Source: Pedosphaera sp.
GTDB lineage: Bacteria > Verrucomicrobiota > Verrucomicrobiia > Limisphaerales > Pedosphaeraceae
Direction: 5' to 3'
Assembly (NCBI GenBank): GCA_028293325.1
Contig: JAQGPA010000006.1
Span: 26,461-90,460 of the forward strand
DNA length: 64,000 nt
Both the position numbers and the translations under genes were made by a program. Shown here one piece after another: positions 52,236 through 60,853 of the stretch (positions are counted from its first letter, which is position 1; each line of letters opens with the position of its first letter). The notes below the pieces were generated by a model. The model had not been told where the DNA came from and did no database searches. It saw only the letters and a list, made by a program, of their open reading frames with translations.

Positions 52236-53213
52236 TTAACGACGCCACCAACCGGTCTTGCCATGGGCTTTCGGTGATTCGTCCTGGGCAAATTGTTGCA
52301 CCAACAACTGGCTGCGGGCGGAGGTCAAAGCCATGATGAATTCATCATAGCTCTGAAAACGGTCCGCCGGATTCTTGGCCATGGCCCGGACCAGGGCATC
52401 ACTGCCGGGTTGGCTGACCTCGGGAATCACCTGATTTGGCGGGGTTAAAGGGGTGTTCACATGCGCGACGACCACTTCTTCCACAGTGGGCGCCTCAAAG
52501 GGAACATGGCCGGTCAAGGCATGATAGAGCGTGCCGCCGAGGCTGTACATATCGGAAAGAAACGTCTCCGGTTCACGTTTGATCTTTTCCGGCGCGACAT
52601 AATACGGCGTTCCCCATGCGCTTTCGTCGGGGTTGTGTTCCGCCTCAGCTTTGCGGGCCAATCCAAAATCCACGAGCTTGGGTTCGTTATCGGTGTTGAA
52701 AAGAATGTTGCCCGGTTTGATATCGCGATGAAGAAAATTATGCTTGAGAGCGAGGTCCAACGCGGAGGCGACCTTGATGCCGACGTCGAGCACGTCCAAT
52801 TCCGGCAGGCGTTGGGATAATTCAATACGGCCATCCAGGCTGCCTTGATCGGCCAGTTCCATGACGAGATATTTGCGGCCTTCAGCTTCGTCAAAAGTAT
52901 AGATATGGATGATGTTGGTATGGTTCAAAGAGGCGCAGGCCCGGGCTTCCCGATAGAAACTTTCCAGCGCCTCGGGGTCATTGGCCAGTTCCGCCTTCAT
53001 TACCTTAAAAGCAACCTCCCGCTCCAAGACCATGTCATAGGCGCGATAGACCGCTCCCATGCCGCCAGCAGCGATAAATGCGCGTAATTCAAACTGTCTC
53101 ACGCGCATGGGCATCATGACGGCATAGCCACATTTGGGGCATGGCGACGTGGCCAGCGGTTGTAAATCGCCTGGGATAAACACCTTGGCACTACAGCCGG
53201 CGCAAGTTACCAT
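52236..53213 (-). CDS. Serine/threonine protein kinase with N-terminal zinc ribbon
   Basis: Hanks-type kinase, 325 residues. The N-terminus has a zinc ribbon (CAGC and CPKC; Cys4, Cys7, Cys25, Cys28) joined to the kinase at IAAGGMGAVYRAYD (47-60). Lys70, HRD (162-164) and DFG (182-184) are in place and APEKIKREPET follows. No membrane helix or sensor domain is visible; a short C-terminal tail (SPKAHGKTGWWRR) ends it. The zinc ribbon could sense a ligand or bind partners. The start was taken at ATG 53213; a GTG at 53252 in the same frame coincides with the predicted transcription start (promoter at 53259-53286) and would leave no leader. Confidence 0.9.
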   Translation of the reverse strand: MVTCAGCSAKVFIPGDLQPLATSPCPKCGYAVMMPMRVRQFELRAFIAAGGMGAVYRAYDMVLEREVAFKVMKAELANDPEALESFYREARACASLNHTNIIHIYTFDEAEGRKYLVMELADQGSLDGRIELSQRLPELDVLDVGIKVASALDLALKHNFLHRDIKPGNILFNTDNEPKLVDFGLARKAEAEHNPDESAWGTPYYVAPEKIKREPETFLSDMYSLGGTLYHALTGHVPFEAPTVEEVVVAHVNTPLTPPNQVIPEVSQPGSDALVRAMAKNPADRFQSYDEFIMALTSARSQLLVQQFAQDESPKAHGKTGWWRR

Positions 53214-53258
53214 GCGCAACTGCTTCCTGTCGTCTCCTGTTACAGTTGTCACGGGTTT

Positions 53259-53286
53259 ATAATAGCATTTTGCGTTCCCACCACAA
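53259..53286 (-). promoter_or_regulatory. Promoter of the zinc-ribbon kinase gene
   Basis: On the minus strand, TTGTGG (forward 53281-53286) and TATTAT (forward 53259-53264) are separated by 16 bases. The predicted start is near 53252, about 39 bases before the chosen ATG. Confidence 0.55.
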
Positions 53287-53410
53287 GTTTAGAAGTAATT
53301 AGATTTTTTTTGAGGCTGCAGCCGAGCGCATTTACGATGGGAATGTCCCACTGCCGCAAGGGTTTGGCACATTCGGCAAAAACGCGTCAGCGCCGGCCCC
53401 AGTTAAAAAT

Positions 53411-53439
53411 TTGACAGAATGGTCGGAATAATGTTTCAT
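53411..53439 (+). promoter_or_regulatory. Promoter driving the candidate non-coding RNA
   Basis: TTGACA (53411-53416) and TTTCAT (53434-53439) are separated by 17 bases. The -35 is perfect; the -10 matches four of six bases. A strong terminator lies 180 bases downstream and no good reading frame lies between. Confidence 0.55.
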
Positions 53440-53445
53440 AGGGGC

Positions 53446-53628
53446 TGTTGAGTTGAAATGAACACCACGTTTACAATTAAAAACCTGTGCGCCATGAGCG
53501 GTAAGCGCCAAATGTCCGTCATTTGGCACCGCGTATCGTGGTCCACTGGCATCGTGGGAGGAAGTTTCTAAGCAAGAATACATAGAATTTCAAAAAGCCC
53601 GCGATTGCCAGTCAATCGCGGGTTTTTT
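53446..53628 (+). ncRNA. Candidate structured small RNA, roughly 180 nt, ending in a terminator
   Basis: The predicted transcript runs from the promoter at 53411-53439 to the terminator at 53598-53628. No coding frame is convincing. It can fold with TTGAAAT/ATTTCAA closing (53453-53459 with 53587-53593), ACCACG/CGTGGT (53464-53469 with 53537-53542) and a long apical hairpin in which GCCAAATG pairs with CATTTGGC and GCGGT with ACCGC (about 53498-53533). A closing stem around an internal loop and long apical hairpin is a layout also shown by 6S RNA, but I do not claim identity. The 5' end is uncertain by several bases. Confidence 0.45.
53598..53628 (+). terminator. Rho-independent terminator of the candidate RNA
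   Basis: A perfect 10-bp stem (53598-53607 with 53613-53622, loop CCAGT) is followed by six T. It shares three bases with a possible alternative 5'-3' pairing (53442-53446 with 53596-53600). Confidence 0.93.
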
Positions 53629-53684
53629 GTTTAAACAAGCTCCGTCCGATGGGGCGGAAAACCATAAAAAAGAAAGAAAACAAC

Positions 53685-54023
53685 ATGAATGATAATAATT
53701 ATAGAACGCTGCGGACAAGGTTCGCGCCCGACACCCGGTTCCGGGTGAAGGCGGTGCCTTATCGGGCCACAGAAACGACGGCCTTGGAACAGCTCAAGCA
53801 ACGGCTCTTGTTGCAATTGCTGGGTCAGACAATGGATCCGGAGCAGAACGCGCTGTTACGGCGGGCCGCAAATGACGCCGCTGCCCTGGCCTGGGCAACC
53901 TATTGTCCGCTGCTCCTTTTCCCCGCCCTGTTGGAAGAGAAGGCGCAGGTGGCATTGCTGCAGGACCAACACCAGCAGGAAGTCCGTCAACGGAGCCAGA
54001 ACCTGGCGCTTGAGGCGGCATGA
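53685..54023 (+). CDS. Small hypothetical protein
   Basis: A 112-residue protein of unknown function, mostly helical. N-terminus is polar (MNDNNYRTLRTRFAPDTRFR); the middle is helical with TALEQLKQRLLLQLLGQTM, RRAANDAAALAWATYCPLLL and an amphipathic end (EKAQVALLQDQHQQEVRQRS). No known motif is visible. The frame is open upstream to an ATG at 53649, and neither start has a clear ribosome site. It lies just downstream of the candidate RNA and its terminator, and may have its own promoter or depend on readthrough. Confidence 0.55.
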   Translation: MNDNNYRTLRTRFAPDTRFRVKAVPYRATETTALEQLKQRLLLQLLGQTMDPEQNALLRRAANDAAALAWATYCPLLLFPALLEEKAQVALLQDQHQQEVRQRSQNLALEAA

Positions 54024-54063
54024 GCACACACCTGATCAACGCAGTGATCGCGCGCTGGGGAGT

Positions 54064-54097
54064 CGTTTCCACGGACGAAATTTCGTCCGTGGAAACG
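54064..54097. repeat. 34-bp perfect palindrome
   Basis: Every base of 54064-54097 pairs with its mirror around 54080/54081 (half-site CGTTTCCACGGACGAAA). It lies 40 bases after the small hypothetical gene and 180 bases before the antiporter; no T run follows. It could be a cruciform-forming site, an operator or a transcript-ending hairpin. Confidence 0.9.
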
Positions 54098-54278
54098 GCT
54101 CCTTACCGCGATTCCTTGCGGCTGTCCGGCGGCAATTAACTGCCGGCGTTTGGCTGATGGCAAATTCGTGACTGGGCCGTTCCTGCGTGAGCAGGAGCGG
54201 ACAGTGCCTTGACCTCGTCCAAAAGCGCAGAGACAACCGGTAAGGCGCCACACGTTTCCAACGCGGGCAAAACGGATT

Positions 54279-55754
54279 GTGTTTGACCGCATTTTGCGCA
54301 ACGCCGAAGGTTCCGGGGTGGTTGTTGATCACGTTTCGGTTAATCCATGGATGATGGCGCCGTTCGGCGTTCTGCTGGCGATGATTGCGCTGGCGCCGTT
54401 GTTCTTTGCCCGCTGGTGGGGCAGGCATTTTCCCAAGGTGGCCGGCGGGTTGGCGGCGGTGGTGCTCGCGTATTATTTTTTTGGGATCCAAGGAGCTTCA
54501 GCGCATATTTGGCGCACGGCGCATGAATATTTCAGCTTCATCGCCTTGATCGGCTCGCTGTTTGTCGTTTCCGGCGGGATTCACATCAATGTGAAAGGTG
54601 AGGCAACACCTTTTGCGAACGTCCTCTTTCTGCTGATCGGTGCGGTGCTGGCGAATATTCTTGGCACCACCGGAGCTTCGATGCTCCTCATCCGCCCCTG
54701 GCTGCGCATGAACAAATACCGTGTGACCGGCCACCACGCCGTGTTTTTCATTTTCATTGTCGCGAATGTGGGCGGGTGCCTGACGCCCATTGGCGATCCC
54801 CCGCTCTTCCTGGGTTACCTGATGGGCGTGCCGTTCTGGTGGGTGCCCGAGCATTGCCTGCCGGTGTGGGGCGTGGGCGTGGGGATTCTGCTACTGATGT
54901 TTTTCGTGGTGGACCAGCGTAATTATCTGCGCGCGCCGCGGGAAATTCGCGAGAAGGAAACCGGAGCAGGTGAACAGTGGCGGTTTGAGGGGCTGGGAAA
55001 CATTTGCTTTCTCATCATTATCCTAGTGGCGGTTTTCCTGCCGCAGCCGCTGTTCCTGCGCGAAGGTTTGATGGTGGCCGCCGCGCTGGGCTCCTATTTC
55101 ACGACGCGCAAGTCGGTGCATGAAGCCAATCACTTTAACTTCCATCCCCTCCAGGAAGTGGCGATTTTGTTCATCGGCATCTTTGCCACGATGATGCCGG
55201 CGTTGGATTGGTTGCAGGTCAATGCCGACGCGCTGGAAAAAGCCACGCCAGGATTTTTCTATTGGGGCTCCGGCATTCTCTCCAGCGTGCTCGATAATGC
55301 GCCAACTTATCTCTGCTTTTTGCGGGCGATTGTGGGACGCCTGGTGGATCCGAGCGTGGTCAGCCAAGTGCATGAGCTTATCCAGATGCATGGCACGGCG
55401 GGATTGGCACAGTTGACCGGAGCGCACGCGGAGGAAATCCGGCAGACCTTCGCCGTGCTGCAAAAATATCAGGCGGCGGACCTGGCGCGGGGAACGGTGG
55501 GGACGGACCAGATTGCGATCGCGTCCCTGCTCGGCAATCTCAAATACAGCACCCATATCCTGGCGATCAGCATCGGCGCGGTTTTTTTTGGCGCGGGCAC
55601 GTACATTGGCAACGGCCCGAACTTCATGGTGAAGTCCATCGTGGATCAGCAGAAGATTCACACGCCCGGTTTTCTCGGCTATATATTTAGATATGCCCTG
55701 CCCTGCCTGGTGCCAATGCTGTTGATTGTGTGGTGGCTGTTCTTCTGGCATTAA
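54279..55754 (+). CDS. Na+/H+ antiporter of the ion transporter superfamily
   Basis: A 491-residue inner-membrane protein with about twelve hydrophobic segments. Distinctive parts are VNPWMMAPFGVLLAMIALAP, a central GGIHINVKGEATPFANVLFL, TTGASMLLIRPWLRMNKYR, NVGGCLTPIGDPPLFLGYLM and the SSVLDNAPTYLCFL element. These are typical of NhaD/UIT-type Na+/H+ antiporters and citrate-type transporters. The residues in LTPIGDPPL and LDNAPTY are likely parts of the ion path. Start: GTG 54279, with internal alternatives. It precedes waaA by about 120 bases. Confidence 0.82.
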   Translation: MFDRILRNAEGSGVVVDHVSVNPWMMAPFGVLLAMIALAPLFFARWWGRHFPKVAGGLAAVVLAYYFFGIQGASAHIWRTAHEYFSFIALIGSLFVVSGGIHINVKGEATPFANVLFLLIGAVLANILGTTGASMLLIRPWLRMNKYRVTGHHAVFFIFIVANVGGCLTPIGDPPLFLGYLMGVPFWWVPEHCLPVWGVGVGILLLMFFVVDQRNYLRAPREIREKETGAGEQWRFEGLGNICFLIIILVAVFLPQPLFLREGLMVAAALGSYFTTRKSVHEANHFNFHPLQEVAILFIGIFATMMPALDWLQVNADALEKATPGFFYWGSGILSSVLDNAPTYLCFLRAIVGRLVDPSVVSQVHELIQMHGTAGLAQLTGAHAEEIRQTFAVLQKYQAADLARGTVGTDQIAIASLLGNLKYSTHILAISIGAVFFGAGTYIGNGPNFMVKSIVDQQKIHTPGFLGYIFRYALPCLVPMLLIVWWLFFWH

Positions 55755-55877
55755 GTGGCCCGCTTCCAGCATTGAAAAGCTTTTCTTTCCAAATCATACT
55801 TCAGCGATGCAGGCCATGTTGTGCGCGAAGCGCCATTATAATAAATCGGAAAGTCAGTGTTGCTTGAGATAACCGGC

Positions 55878-57206
55878 ATGCGTTCGCTGTACAACATCAT
55901 CTTCCTTTTTTTCTTCGTGCTGTCGTCCCCGTATTACTTTTTACGGATGTGGCGGCGCGGCAACTGGCAAAAGGGATTCAGCCAGCGTTTCGGCAATTAC
56001 GACACCAAAATCAAACAATCCCTCACCAATCGTCAGGTGCTCTGGATGCATGCGGTCAGCGTGGGCGAGATGAATGTGTGCGTGGAGCTGATTCGCGCCC
56101 TGGAACCGCGCCTGCCCAACATCAAAATTGTCGTCTCGACCACCACCACCACGGGCATGGGCGAACTGCAAAAGAAAATGCCGCCGCACATCGGCAAAAT
56201 TTATTATCCCATCGACCGCCGGAAGTTTGTGGCGCGGGCGCTGAACACGATTCATCCGGATGCCGTCATCCTGGTGGAAGCGGAGATCTGGCCGAATTTC
56301 ATCTGGCGCGCGCGCGCGCTCGGCACGCCGATGTTTTTGGTGAATGCCCGGCTGTCGGATCGCTCCTATCCGCGTTACAAGCGGTTTGGTTTTCTGTTTC
56401 GCAAACTGTTTGGCGCGTTCACCGGTGTTGGCGTGCAGAGTGAGGAGTATGCGGCCAAGTTACGCGAAGTGGGCTGCCGACCCGAGGCGGTGCATGTGCT
56501 GGGGAACTTAAAATTTGACGCCGCCAAACTGAATCCCGGCAAAGCGCTGGATGTGCCGGGCCTGCTTAAACAATTGGGTGTGCCGGAAGATGCCCTGTTG
56601 CTGGTGGCCGGCAGCACGCATGACGGCGAGGAGAAAATTCTGACGGAGCAATTTCTCCGATTACGCGCGCGGCATCCCAAATTGTTTTTGGTGCTCGTGC
56701 CCCGGCATTTCGAGCGCGCCCGCGATATCGCGCGGGAGCTGAGCAAGCAAGGGCTAAAACTTTTCCAGCGTTCGGAAATCACGCCGGAGACGCGCATGGC
56801 GCCGGGTTCGTTGGAATGCCTGCTCGTCAATACCACCGGTGAATTGATGAACTTTTACCAGCAGGCGAGCCTCGTGTTTGTCGGCAAAAGTTTGACGGCC
56901 AAGGGCGGCCAGAATCCAATTGAACCGGCGGCACTGGGCAAGGCGATTGTGTTCGGCCCGAACATGCAAAACTTTGCGGACGTGGCGCGGATTTTCGTTT
57001 CGCAACGCGGGGCGATTCAGGTGCGTGATGCCGTGGAATTGGAACAGACGCTGGATGAATTGATTGCCAATCAGACGCGGCGCGAAGAGTTGGGCAACAA
57101 CGCGCAAAAAATCGTGCGGGAAAACCAGGGTGCGGTGGCGCGGACGGTGGAGATGATTGTGCGCCACCTCGAGAGCGACGATCATTACGTTGCGCCGGCA
57201 AAATAA
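55878..57206 (+). CDS. waaA: 3-deoxy-D-manno-octulosonic acid transferase
   Basis: Membrane-associated Kdo transferase (WaaA/KdtA) of lipid A-core synthesis, 442 residues, which attaches Kdo to lipid IVA. An N-terminal membrane anchor (SLYNIIFLFFFVLSSPYYFL) precedes the GT-B fold. The acceptor-side MHAVSVGEMNVCVELIRAL and the donor-side VLGNLKFDAAKL, then GGQNPIEPAALGKAIVFGP and the MNFYQQASLVFVGKS region, are all typical. The start is ATG 55878; an in-frame TTG at 55857 extends it. The presence of this gene and lptE shows a Gram-negative outer membrane with LPS. Confidence 0.93.
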   Translation: MRSLYNIIFLFFFVLSSPYYFLRMWRRGNWQKGFSQRFGNYDTKIKQSLTNRQVLWMHAVSVGEMNVCVELIRALEPRLPNIKIVVSTTTTTGMGELQKKMPPHIGKIYYPIDRRKFVARALNTIHPDAVILVEAEIWPNFIWRARALGTPMFLVNARLSDRSYPRYKRFGFLFRKLFGAFTGVGVQSEEYAAKLREVGCRPEAVHVLGNLKFDAAKLNPGKALDVPGLLKQLGVPEDALLLVAGSTHDGEEKILTEQFLRLRARHPKLFLVLVPRHFERARDIARELSKQGLKLFQRSEITPETRMAPGSLECLLVNTTGELMNFYQQASLVFVGKSLTAKGGQNPIEPAALGKAIVFGPNMQNFADVARIFVSQRGAIQVRDAVELEQTLDELIANQTRREELGNNAQKIVRENQGAVARTVEMIVRHLESDDHYVAPAK

Positions 57207-57224
57207 CCGCGGGCCGATGGTGAA

Positions 57225-58313
57225 CTAGCCGAGGATGCGGCGGCCTTCGTCGAGGAAGATGCCCTTGAAGTTCATCTCCAATGCCTGCGCGTTGGTGGCC
57301 TTGGCGAGCGCGTCCTTCTCTGAAATCTTGCCGTCCTTGACGAGTTGGAACAGCGCCTGGTTGAAATTCTGCATCCCGTCATCCGTCCCGGTTTCGATTG
57401 CCGCCGACAATTTGTCGAGCCGGTTTTCTTCCAGCAATTTTTTCACGGTGCCGGTATTGATGAGAATCTCCAGCGCGGGCGTCATGCTGCCGGCAATGGT
57501 CGGCACCATGCGCTGGCAAATCACCGCCTGCAACGTACCCGCCAGTTGACGGCGAATTTGTTCCCGCTCTTCGGCCTTGAAAAAATCCAGGATGCGCCCA
57601 ACGGACTGCGAGGCGTTTGTGGTGTGCAGCGTGGAGAGCACGAGATGCCCGGTATCGGCGGCGCTCATGGCGGCCGTAAAGCTGGTGGCGTCGCGCATTT
57701 CCCCGATCATGATGATGTCCGGGTCCTGCCGCAGCACATGCTTGAGCGCGTGCGGAAAAGAAAGCGTATCCAGGCCCACTTCGCGCTGCTCAATCACCGA
57801 TTGATTGTCCTCAAACACAAACTCGATGGGGTCTTCCATCGTGACGATGTGCTTCTTGCTCGTCGCATTGATATGCTCGATCATCGCAGCCAGCGTCGTC
57901 GATTTGCCGCTGCCGGTGGAACCCGCCACCAGCACGATGCCCCGCGGCGATTCGGCAATTTTCTTGAGCGTTTCCAGCAAGCCCAATTCCTGAAAGCTCG
58001 GCACGTTCGTTTTCACGTAACGCATCGCGAGACACATCGAACCGCGCTGTTGAAAAAGATTGGTGCGAAAGCGTCCGGTGCCCGGCTCGTAGTAGGAAAA
58101 ATCAATCTCCCGCTCCTCATCAAAACGCTTTTGCAAATGGACGGGGATGATGGTCTTCACCACCATGTTCATCCAGTCCTCGGTCGGCTGCGGACTTTCG
58201 ATGGCGATCAACTGACGATTAATGCGGAAGACCACGGGCGTGCCGACTTTGACGTGAATGTCCGACGCGCCGCCTTCAACGGCGAGCCTCAAGATGCGGT
58301 GAAATAATTCCAT
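57225..58313 (-). CDS. pilT: Type IV pilus retraction ATPase PilT
   Basis: Hexameric ATPase that powers pilus retraction and twitching motility, 362 residues. N-terminal ASDIHVKVG is typical of the family; Walker A is GSTGSGKST (131-139), followed by an Asp box and Walker B with DPIEFVFED and DPDIIMIGEMRD, then the His-box SAADTGHLVLSTLHTTNA. The C-terminal region includes the conserved ICQRMVPTI (AIRNLIRE-like region is weak). Retraction also drives DNA uptake and surface movement. It is the first gene of a minus block with the PilZ gene, 30 bases downstream in transcription order from it. Confidence 0.94.
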   Translation of the reverse strand: MELFHRILRLAVEGGASDIHVKVGTPVVFRINRQLIAIESPQPTEDWMNMVVKTIIPVHLQKRFDEEREIDFSYYEPGTGRFRTNLFQQRGSMCLAMRYVKTNVPSFQELGLLETLKKIAESPRGIVLVAGSTGSGKSTTLAAMIEHINATSKKHIVTMEDPIEFVFEDNQSVIEQREVGLDTLSFPHALKHVLRQDPDIIMIGEMRDATSFTAAMSAADTGHLVLSTLHTTNASQSVGRILDFFKAEEREQIRRQLAGTLQAVICQRMVPTIAGSMTPALEILINTGTVKKLLEENRLDKLSAAIETGTDDGMQNFNQALFQLVKDGKISEKDALAKATNAQALEMNFKGIFLDEGRRILG

Positions 58314-58345
58314 GCCCGGGAGTTAGCAGATTAAAATCACCCGGC

Positions 58346-58663
58346 TCAGGAATAGGCGAGCAGATTCAAACGCGCCTGCGACTGCTTGGAGAGACTCGTG
58401 AAAACCATCGAGATCGTGTAGCCGCTGTGACGATTCCCATTGCACGCCACCACCACGCCGGTGCAGTTCACCCGGCCGGCATCGCGACTCGATTGCAGCG
58501 ACACCGTCATTTCCGTCCAGGGAGCAATCGGCGCCGCCGTGCGAAAGGCCACGCCATTTTTATGGATGCGCACCTCGCTGGGCGCGAGGGACAAACGGGT
58601 CTGCCGAGCCTCAACCGTCAGGGCTTGAAATTCACCAGCCGAATCAGCTTTTCTTGCGCTCAT
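58346..58663 (-). CDS. PilZ-domain protein
   Basis: A 105-residue cytoplasmic protein with a PilZ-like fold. The N-terminal part has EARQTRLSLAPSEVRIHKNG, with an Arg that is a candidate for the RxxxR-type c-di-GMP motif (though the classic RxxxR and D/NxSxxG pair are incomplete). The later VNCTGVVVACNGNRHSGYTI and SMVFTSLSKQSQARL are typical. Located directly before pilT, it suggests control of pilus activity by c-di-GMP, but c-di-GMP binding is not certain. Confidence 0.7.
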   Translation of the reverse strand: MSARKADSAGEFQALTVEARQTRLSLAPSEVRIHKNGVAFRTAAPIAPWTEMTVSLQSSRDAGRVNCTGVVVACNGNRHSGYTISMVFTSLSKQSQARLNLLAYS

Positions 58664-58709
58664 AGTAGTAAATTAAAATAGCATAATCTGGACGCTCGTC
58701 AATGGCCGC

Positions 58710-59750
58710 CTACCATTCAATGACCGCCGCGCCCCACGTCAAACCCGCGCCAAACACCACCAGCAAAATCAAATCGCCACGCTGAATCCGCTTCGTCGCC
58801 ACCGCTTCATCGAGCGCAATCGCCACCGACGCCGCCGACGTATTTCCGTACTTATCCAGATTCACGAACAACTGCTCCTGCTTGGCGCCCAACCGCTCCG
58901 CCACCGCATCGATGATGCGCCGGTTGGCCTGGTGCGGGATGATGCATTTGATCTGCGTGATGTCTATCTCACAGCGCCGCAAGGACTCCTGCGCCGCCGT
59001 GTTCATCGCCTGCACCGCGTTCTTGAACGTTTCCTTGCCGTCCATCCGCAAAAAATGCAAACCCGCCGAGACCGATTCCGCGCTCGCCGGACAACGACTG
59101 CCGCCGCCGGGCATCGAAAGCAAATCCGCCTTCTGACCGTCTGAGCCCATGCACGCCGTGAGCAATCCGTGCGAATCCGGACGATTCTGCAATATCGCCG
59201 CGCCGGCGCCGTCGCCGAACAACACGCACGTATTGCGATCCGTCCAATTCACAATCGACGAAAGCTTTTCCGCGCCGATGACCAACACCGTGTTGTAGGT
59301 GCGGGACATGATAAATTGCTGCCCAATCTCCAACGCAAAAATAAATCCCGAACACGCCGCCTCGATGTCAAATGCCGCCGCGCGATACGCGCCAATCTTT
59401 TGTTGCACCAAACACGCGGTGGACGGAAACGGCATGTCCGGCGTAATTGTCGCCACGATGATTAAATCGATTTGCTCCGCCTTCACGCCGGCCATTTTCA
59501 TCGCCTTCAACGCCGCGTTTGTGGCGAGGTCGGAGGTATATTGATCGCTGGCGGCGACGCGACGCGAACGAATGCCGGTGCGGGAGAAAATCCATTCATC
59601 CGAAGTATCGACCATCTTTTCCAAATCCGCGTTGGTGATGATGCGCTCGGGCACGTACGAGCCGACGCCGGAAATGGAACAGGTGCGGCCCTGGAAATTA
59701 AAATTCGCGCGCGGGTTCTTGAACTTTTTGCTGGGAGCGGGTGTGCTCAT
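58710..59750 (-). CDS. fabH: Beta-ketoacyl-ACP synthase III (FabH)
   Basis: Fatty-acid initiation enzyme that condenses acetyl-CoA with malonyl-ACP, 346 residues from the ATG at 59750 that overlaps the plsX stop (ATGA). The Cys-His-Asn triad is Cys133 in EAACSGFIFAL, His273 in IIPHQANRRI and Asn303 in YGNTSAASV. Other motifs such as DEWIFSRTGIRSRR and FGDGAGAAIL are family standards. Upstream, the frame runs to 59822 without support. With plsX and the rpmF-yceD block it is a classical lipid-synthesis/ribosomal protein cluster. Confidence 0.95.
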   Translation of the reverse strand: MSTPAPSKKFKNPRANFNFQGRTCSISGVGSYVPERIITNADLEKMVDTSDEWIFSRTGIRSRRVAASDQYTSDLATNAALKAMKMAGVKAEQIDLIIVATITPDMPFPSTACLVQQKIGAYRAAAFDIEAACSGFIFALEIGQQFIMSRTYNTVLVIGAEKLSSIVNWTDRNTCVLFGDGAGAAILQNRPDSHGLLTACMGSDGQKADLLSMPGGGSRCPASAESVSAGLHFLRMDGKETFKNAVQAMNTAAQESLRRCEIDITQIKCIIPHQANRRIIDAVAERLGAKQEQLFVNLDKYGNTSAASVAIALDEAVATKRIQRGDLILLVVFGAGLTWGAAVIEW

Positions 59751-60796
59751 GCGGCGACAGAGGTGGGTGTACCGGGTTTGGCCGCCGCCAGTCGCGCCGT
59801 CGCGCGTTTCAATTCCTCGCAAATCGTCTGATTAATCTGATGTTGCACTGCTTCGGTGGTGATGCGTATGGCATTCATGATCGACCGCTCTTTCGCCGAG
59901 CCGTGACATTTCATCACGCTTCCATTCAACCCCAGCAACGGCGCGCCGCCGTAGGCTTCCGGGTCCATGCGACGCTTGATGGCGCGCAGGCCGTTTTGCG
60001 CCAGGTAGGCGCCGAGCTTCCGTTTGGGGTTGCGGCTCAACTCCTGTTTTAACATGGTAATCATCGCCCCCGCAAGTCCTTCGCACGTCTTCAACACCAC
60101 GTTCCCCACGAAACCGTCGCACACCACCACATCCACGCGGTTGGCAAATAGATCGTAGCCCTCCACGTTGCCGATGAAATTAATATCAATCTCTTTGCAG
60201 AGCTTGAACGCCTCCTGGGTCAACTCGTTCCCCTTGGTCTCCTCCGTGCCGACATTCAACAACCCCACGCGCGGTTTTTTGTAGCCGAGAATCTCCCGTG
60301 AATAAACGCTCCCCATCACCGCGTATTGCAACAGATGAATCGGCTTGCACTCGGAGTTCGCGCCGGAATCCAGCAACACAAATTGATTGTCCGGTCCGGG
60401 AATCACCGTGGCGATGCCTGCGCGCTCCACTCCGGGCAACGGCCGCAACATCACCGTGGCGGCCGCGAGAATCCCGCCCGTGTTCCCCAGGGAAATCACC
60501 GCATCGGCCTTGCCGTCGCCCACCAATTCAATGGCGCGCGACATCGAGGAATCCTTCTTCTTGCGGAATGCCGCCGTCGGCTTGTCCTCCATGGTCATCA
60601 CTTCGCTGGCGTGGACCACCTGGAGACGCTCATCGCGCAATCCAGTTGAGCGCAAGGCGGCTTGGATCTCCTCCTGGTTGCCGACGAGGAACAGCGCGGT
60701 TAAATTCTTTTTATCCGCATCCAACGCCCGCCTGACGCCTTCGATGACGACCCCACAACCGTGGTCGCCACCCATGACATCCACTACGATTCGCAT
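59747..60796 (-). CDS. plsX: Phosphate acyltransferase PlsX
   Basis: Peripheral membrane enzyme that makes acyl-phosphate from acyl-ACP for phospholipid synthesis, 349 residues. Family features are VDVMGGDHGCGVVIEG near the N-terminus, SLGNTGGILAAATVM, LLDSGANSECKPIHLLQYA, GLLNVGTEETKGNELTQEA and VVCDGFVGNVVLKTCEGLA, with GGAPLLGLNGSVMKCHGSA late. It overlaps fabH by 4 bases. The C-terminal tail (RATARLAAAKPGTPTSVAA) is longer than usual. Confidence 0.96.
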   Translation of the reverse strand: MRIVVDVMGGDHGCGVVIEGVRRALDADKKNLTALFLVGNQEEIQAALRSTGLRDERLQVVHASEVMTMEDKPTAAFRKKKDSSMSRAIELVGDGKADAVISLGNTGGILAAATVMLRPLPGVERAGIATVIPGPDNQFVLLDSGANSECKPIHLLQYAVMGSVYSREILGYKKPRVGLLNVGTEETKGNELTQEAFKLCKEIDINFIGNVEGYDLFANRVDVVVCDGFVGNVVLKTCEGLAGAMITMLKQELSRNPKRKLGAYLAQNGLRAIKRRMDPEAYGGAPLLGLNGSVMKCHGSAKERSIMNAIRITTEAVQHQINQTICEELKRATARLAAAKPGTPTSVAA

Positions 60797-60853
60797 AAAT
60801 GGAAAGAAGGCAGAACGGTATTCACCGGCCCCGCAATCTCACACTACGATGAA

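Noticed and set aside
57345..58307. Open frame of 320 codons opposite pilT
   Set aside because: Antisense to pilT, whose Walker and His boxes are intact; composition is a shadow of the real gene.
58710..59822. FabH with a 24-residue N-terminal extension
   Set aside because: The added part overlaps plsX coding DNA, whereas ATG 59750 overlaps the plsX stop by 4 bases and gives a normal length.
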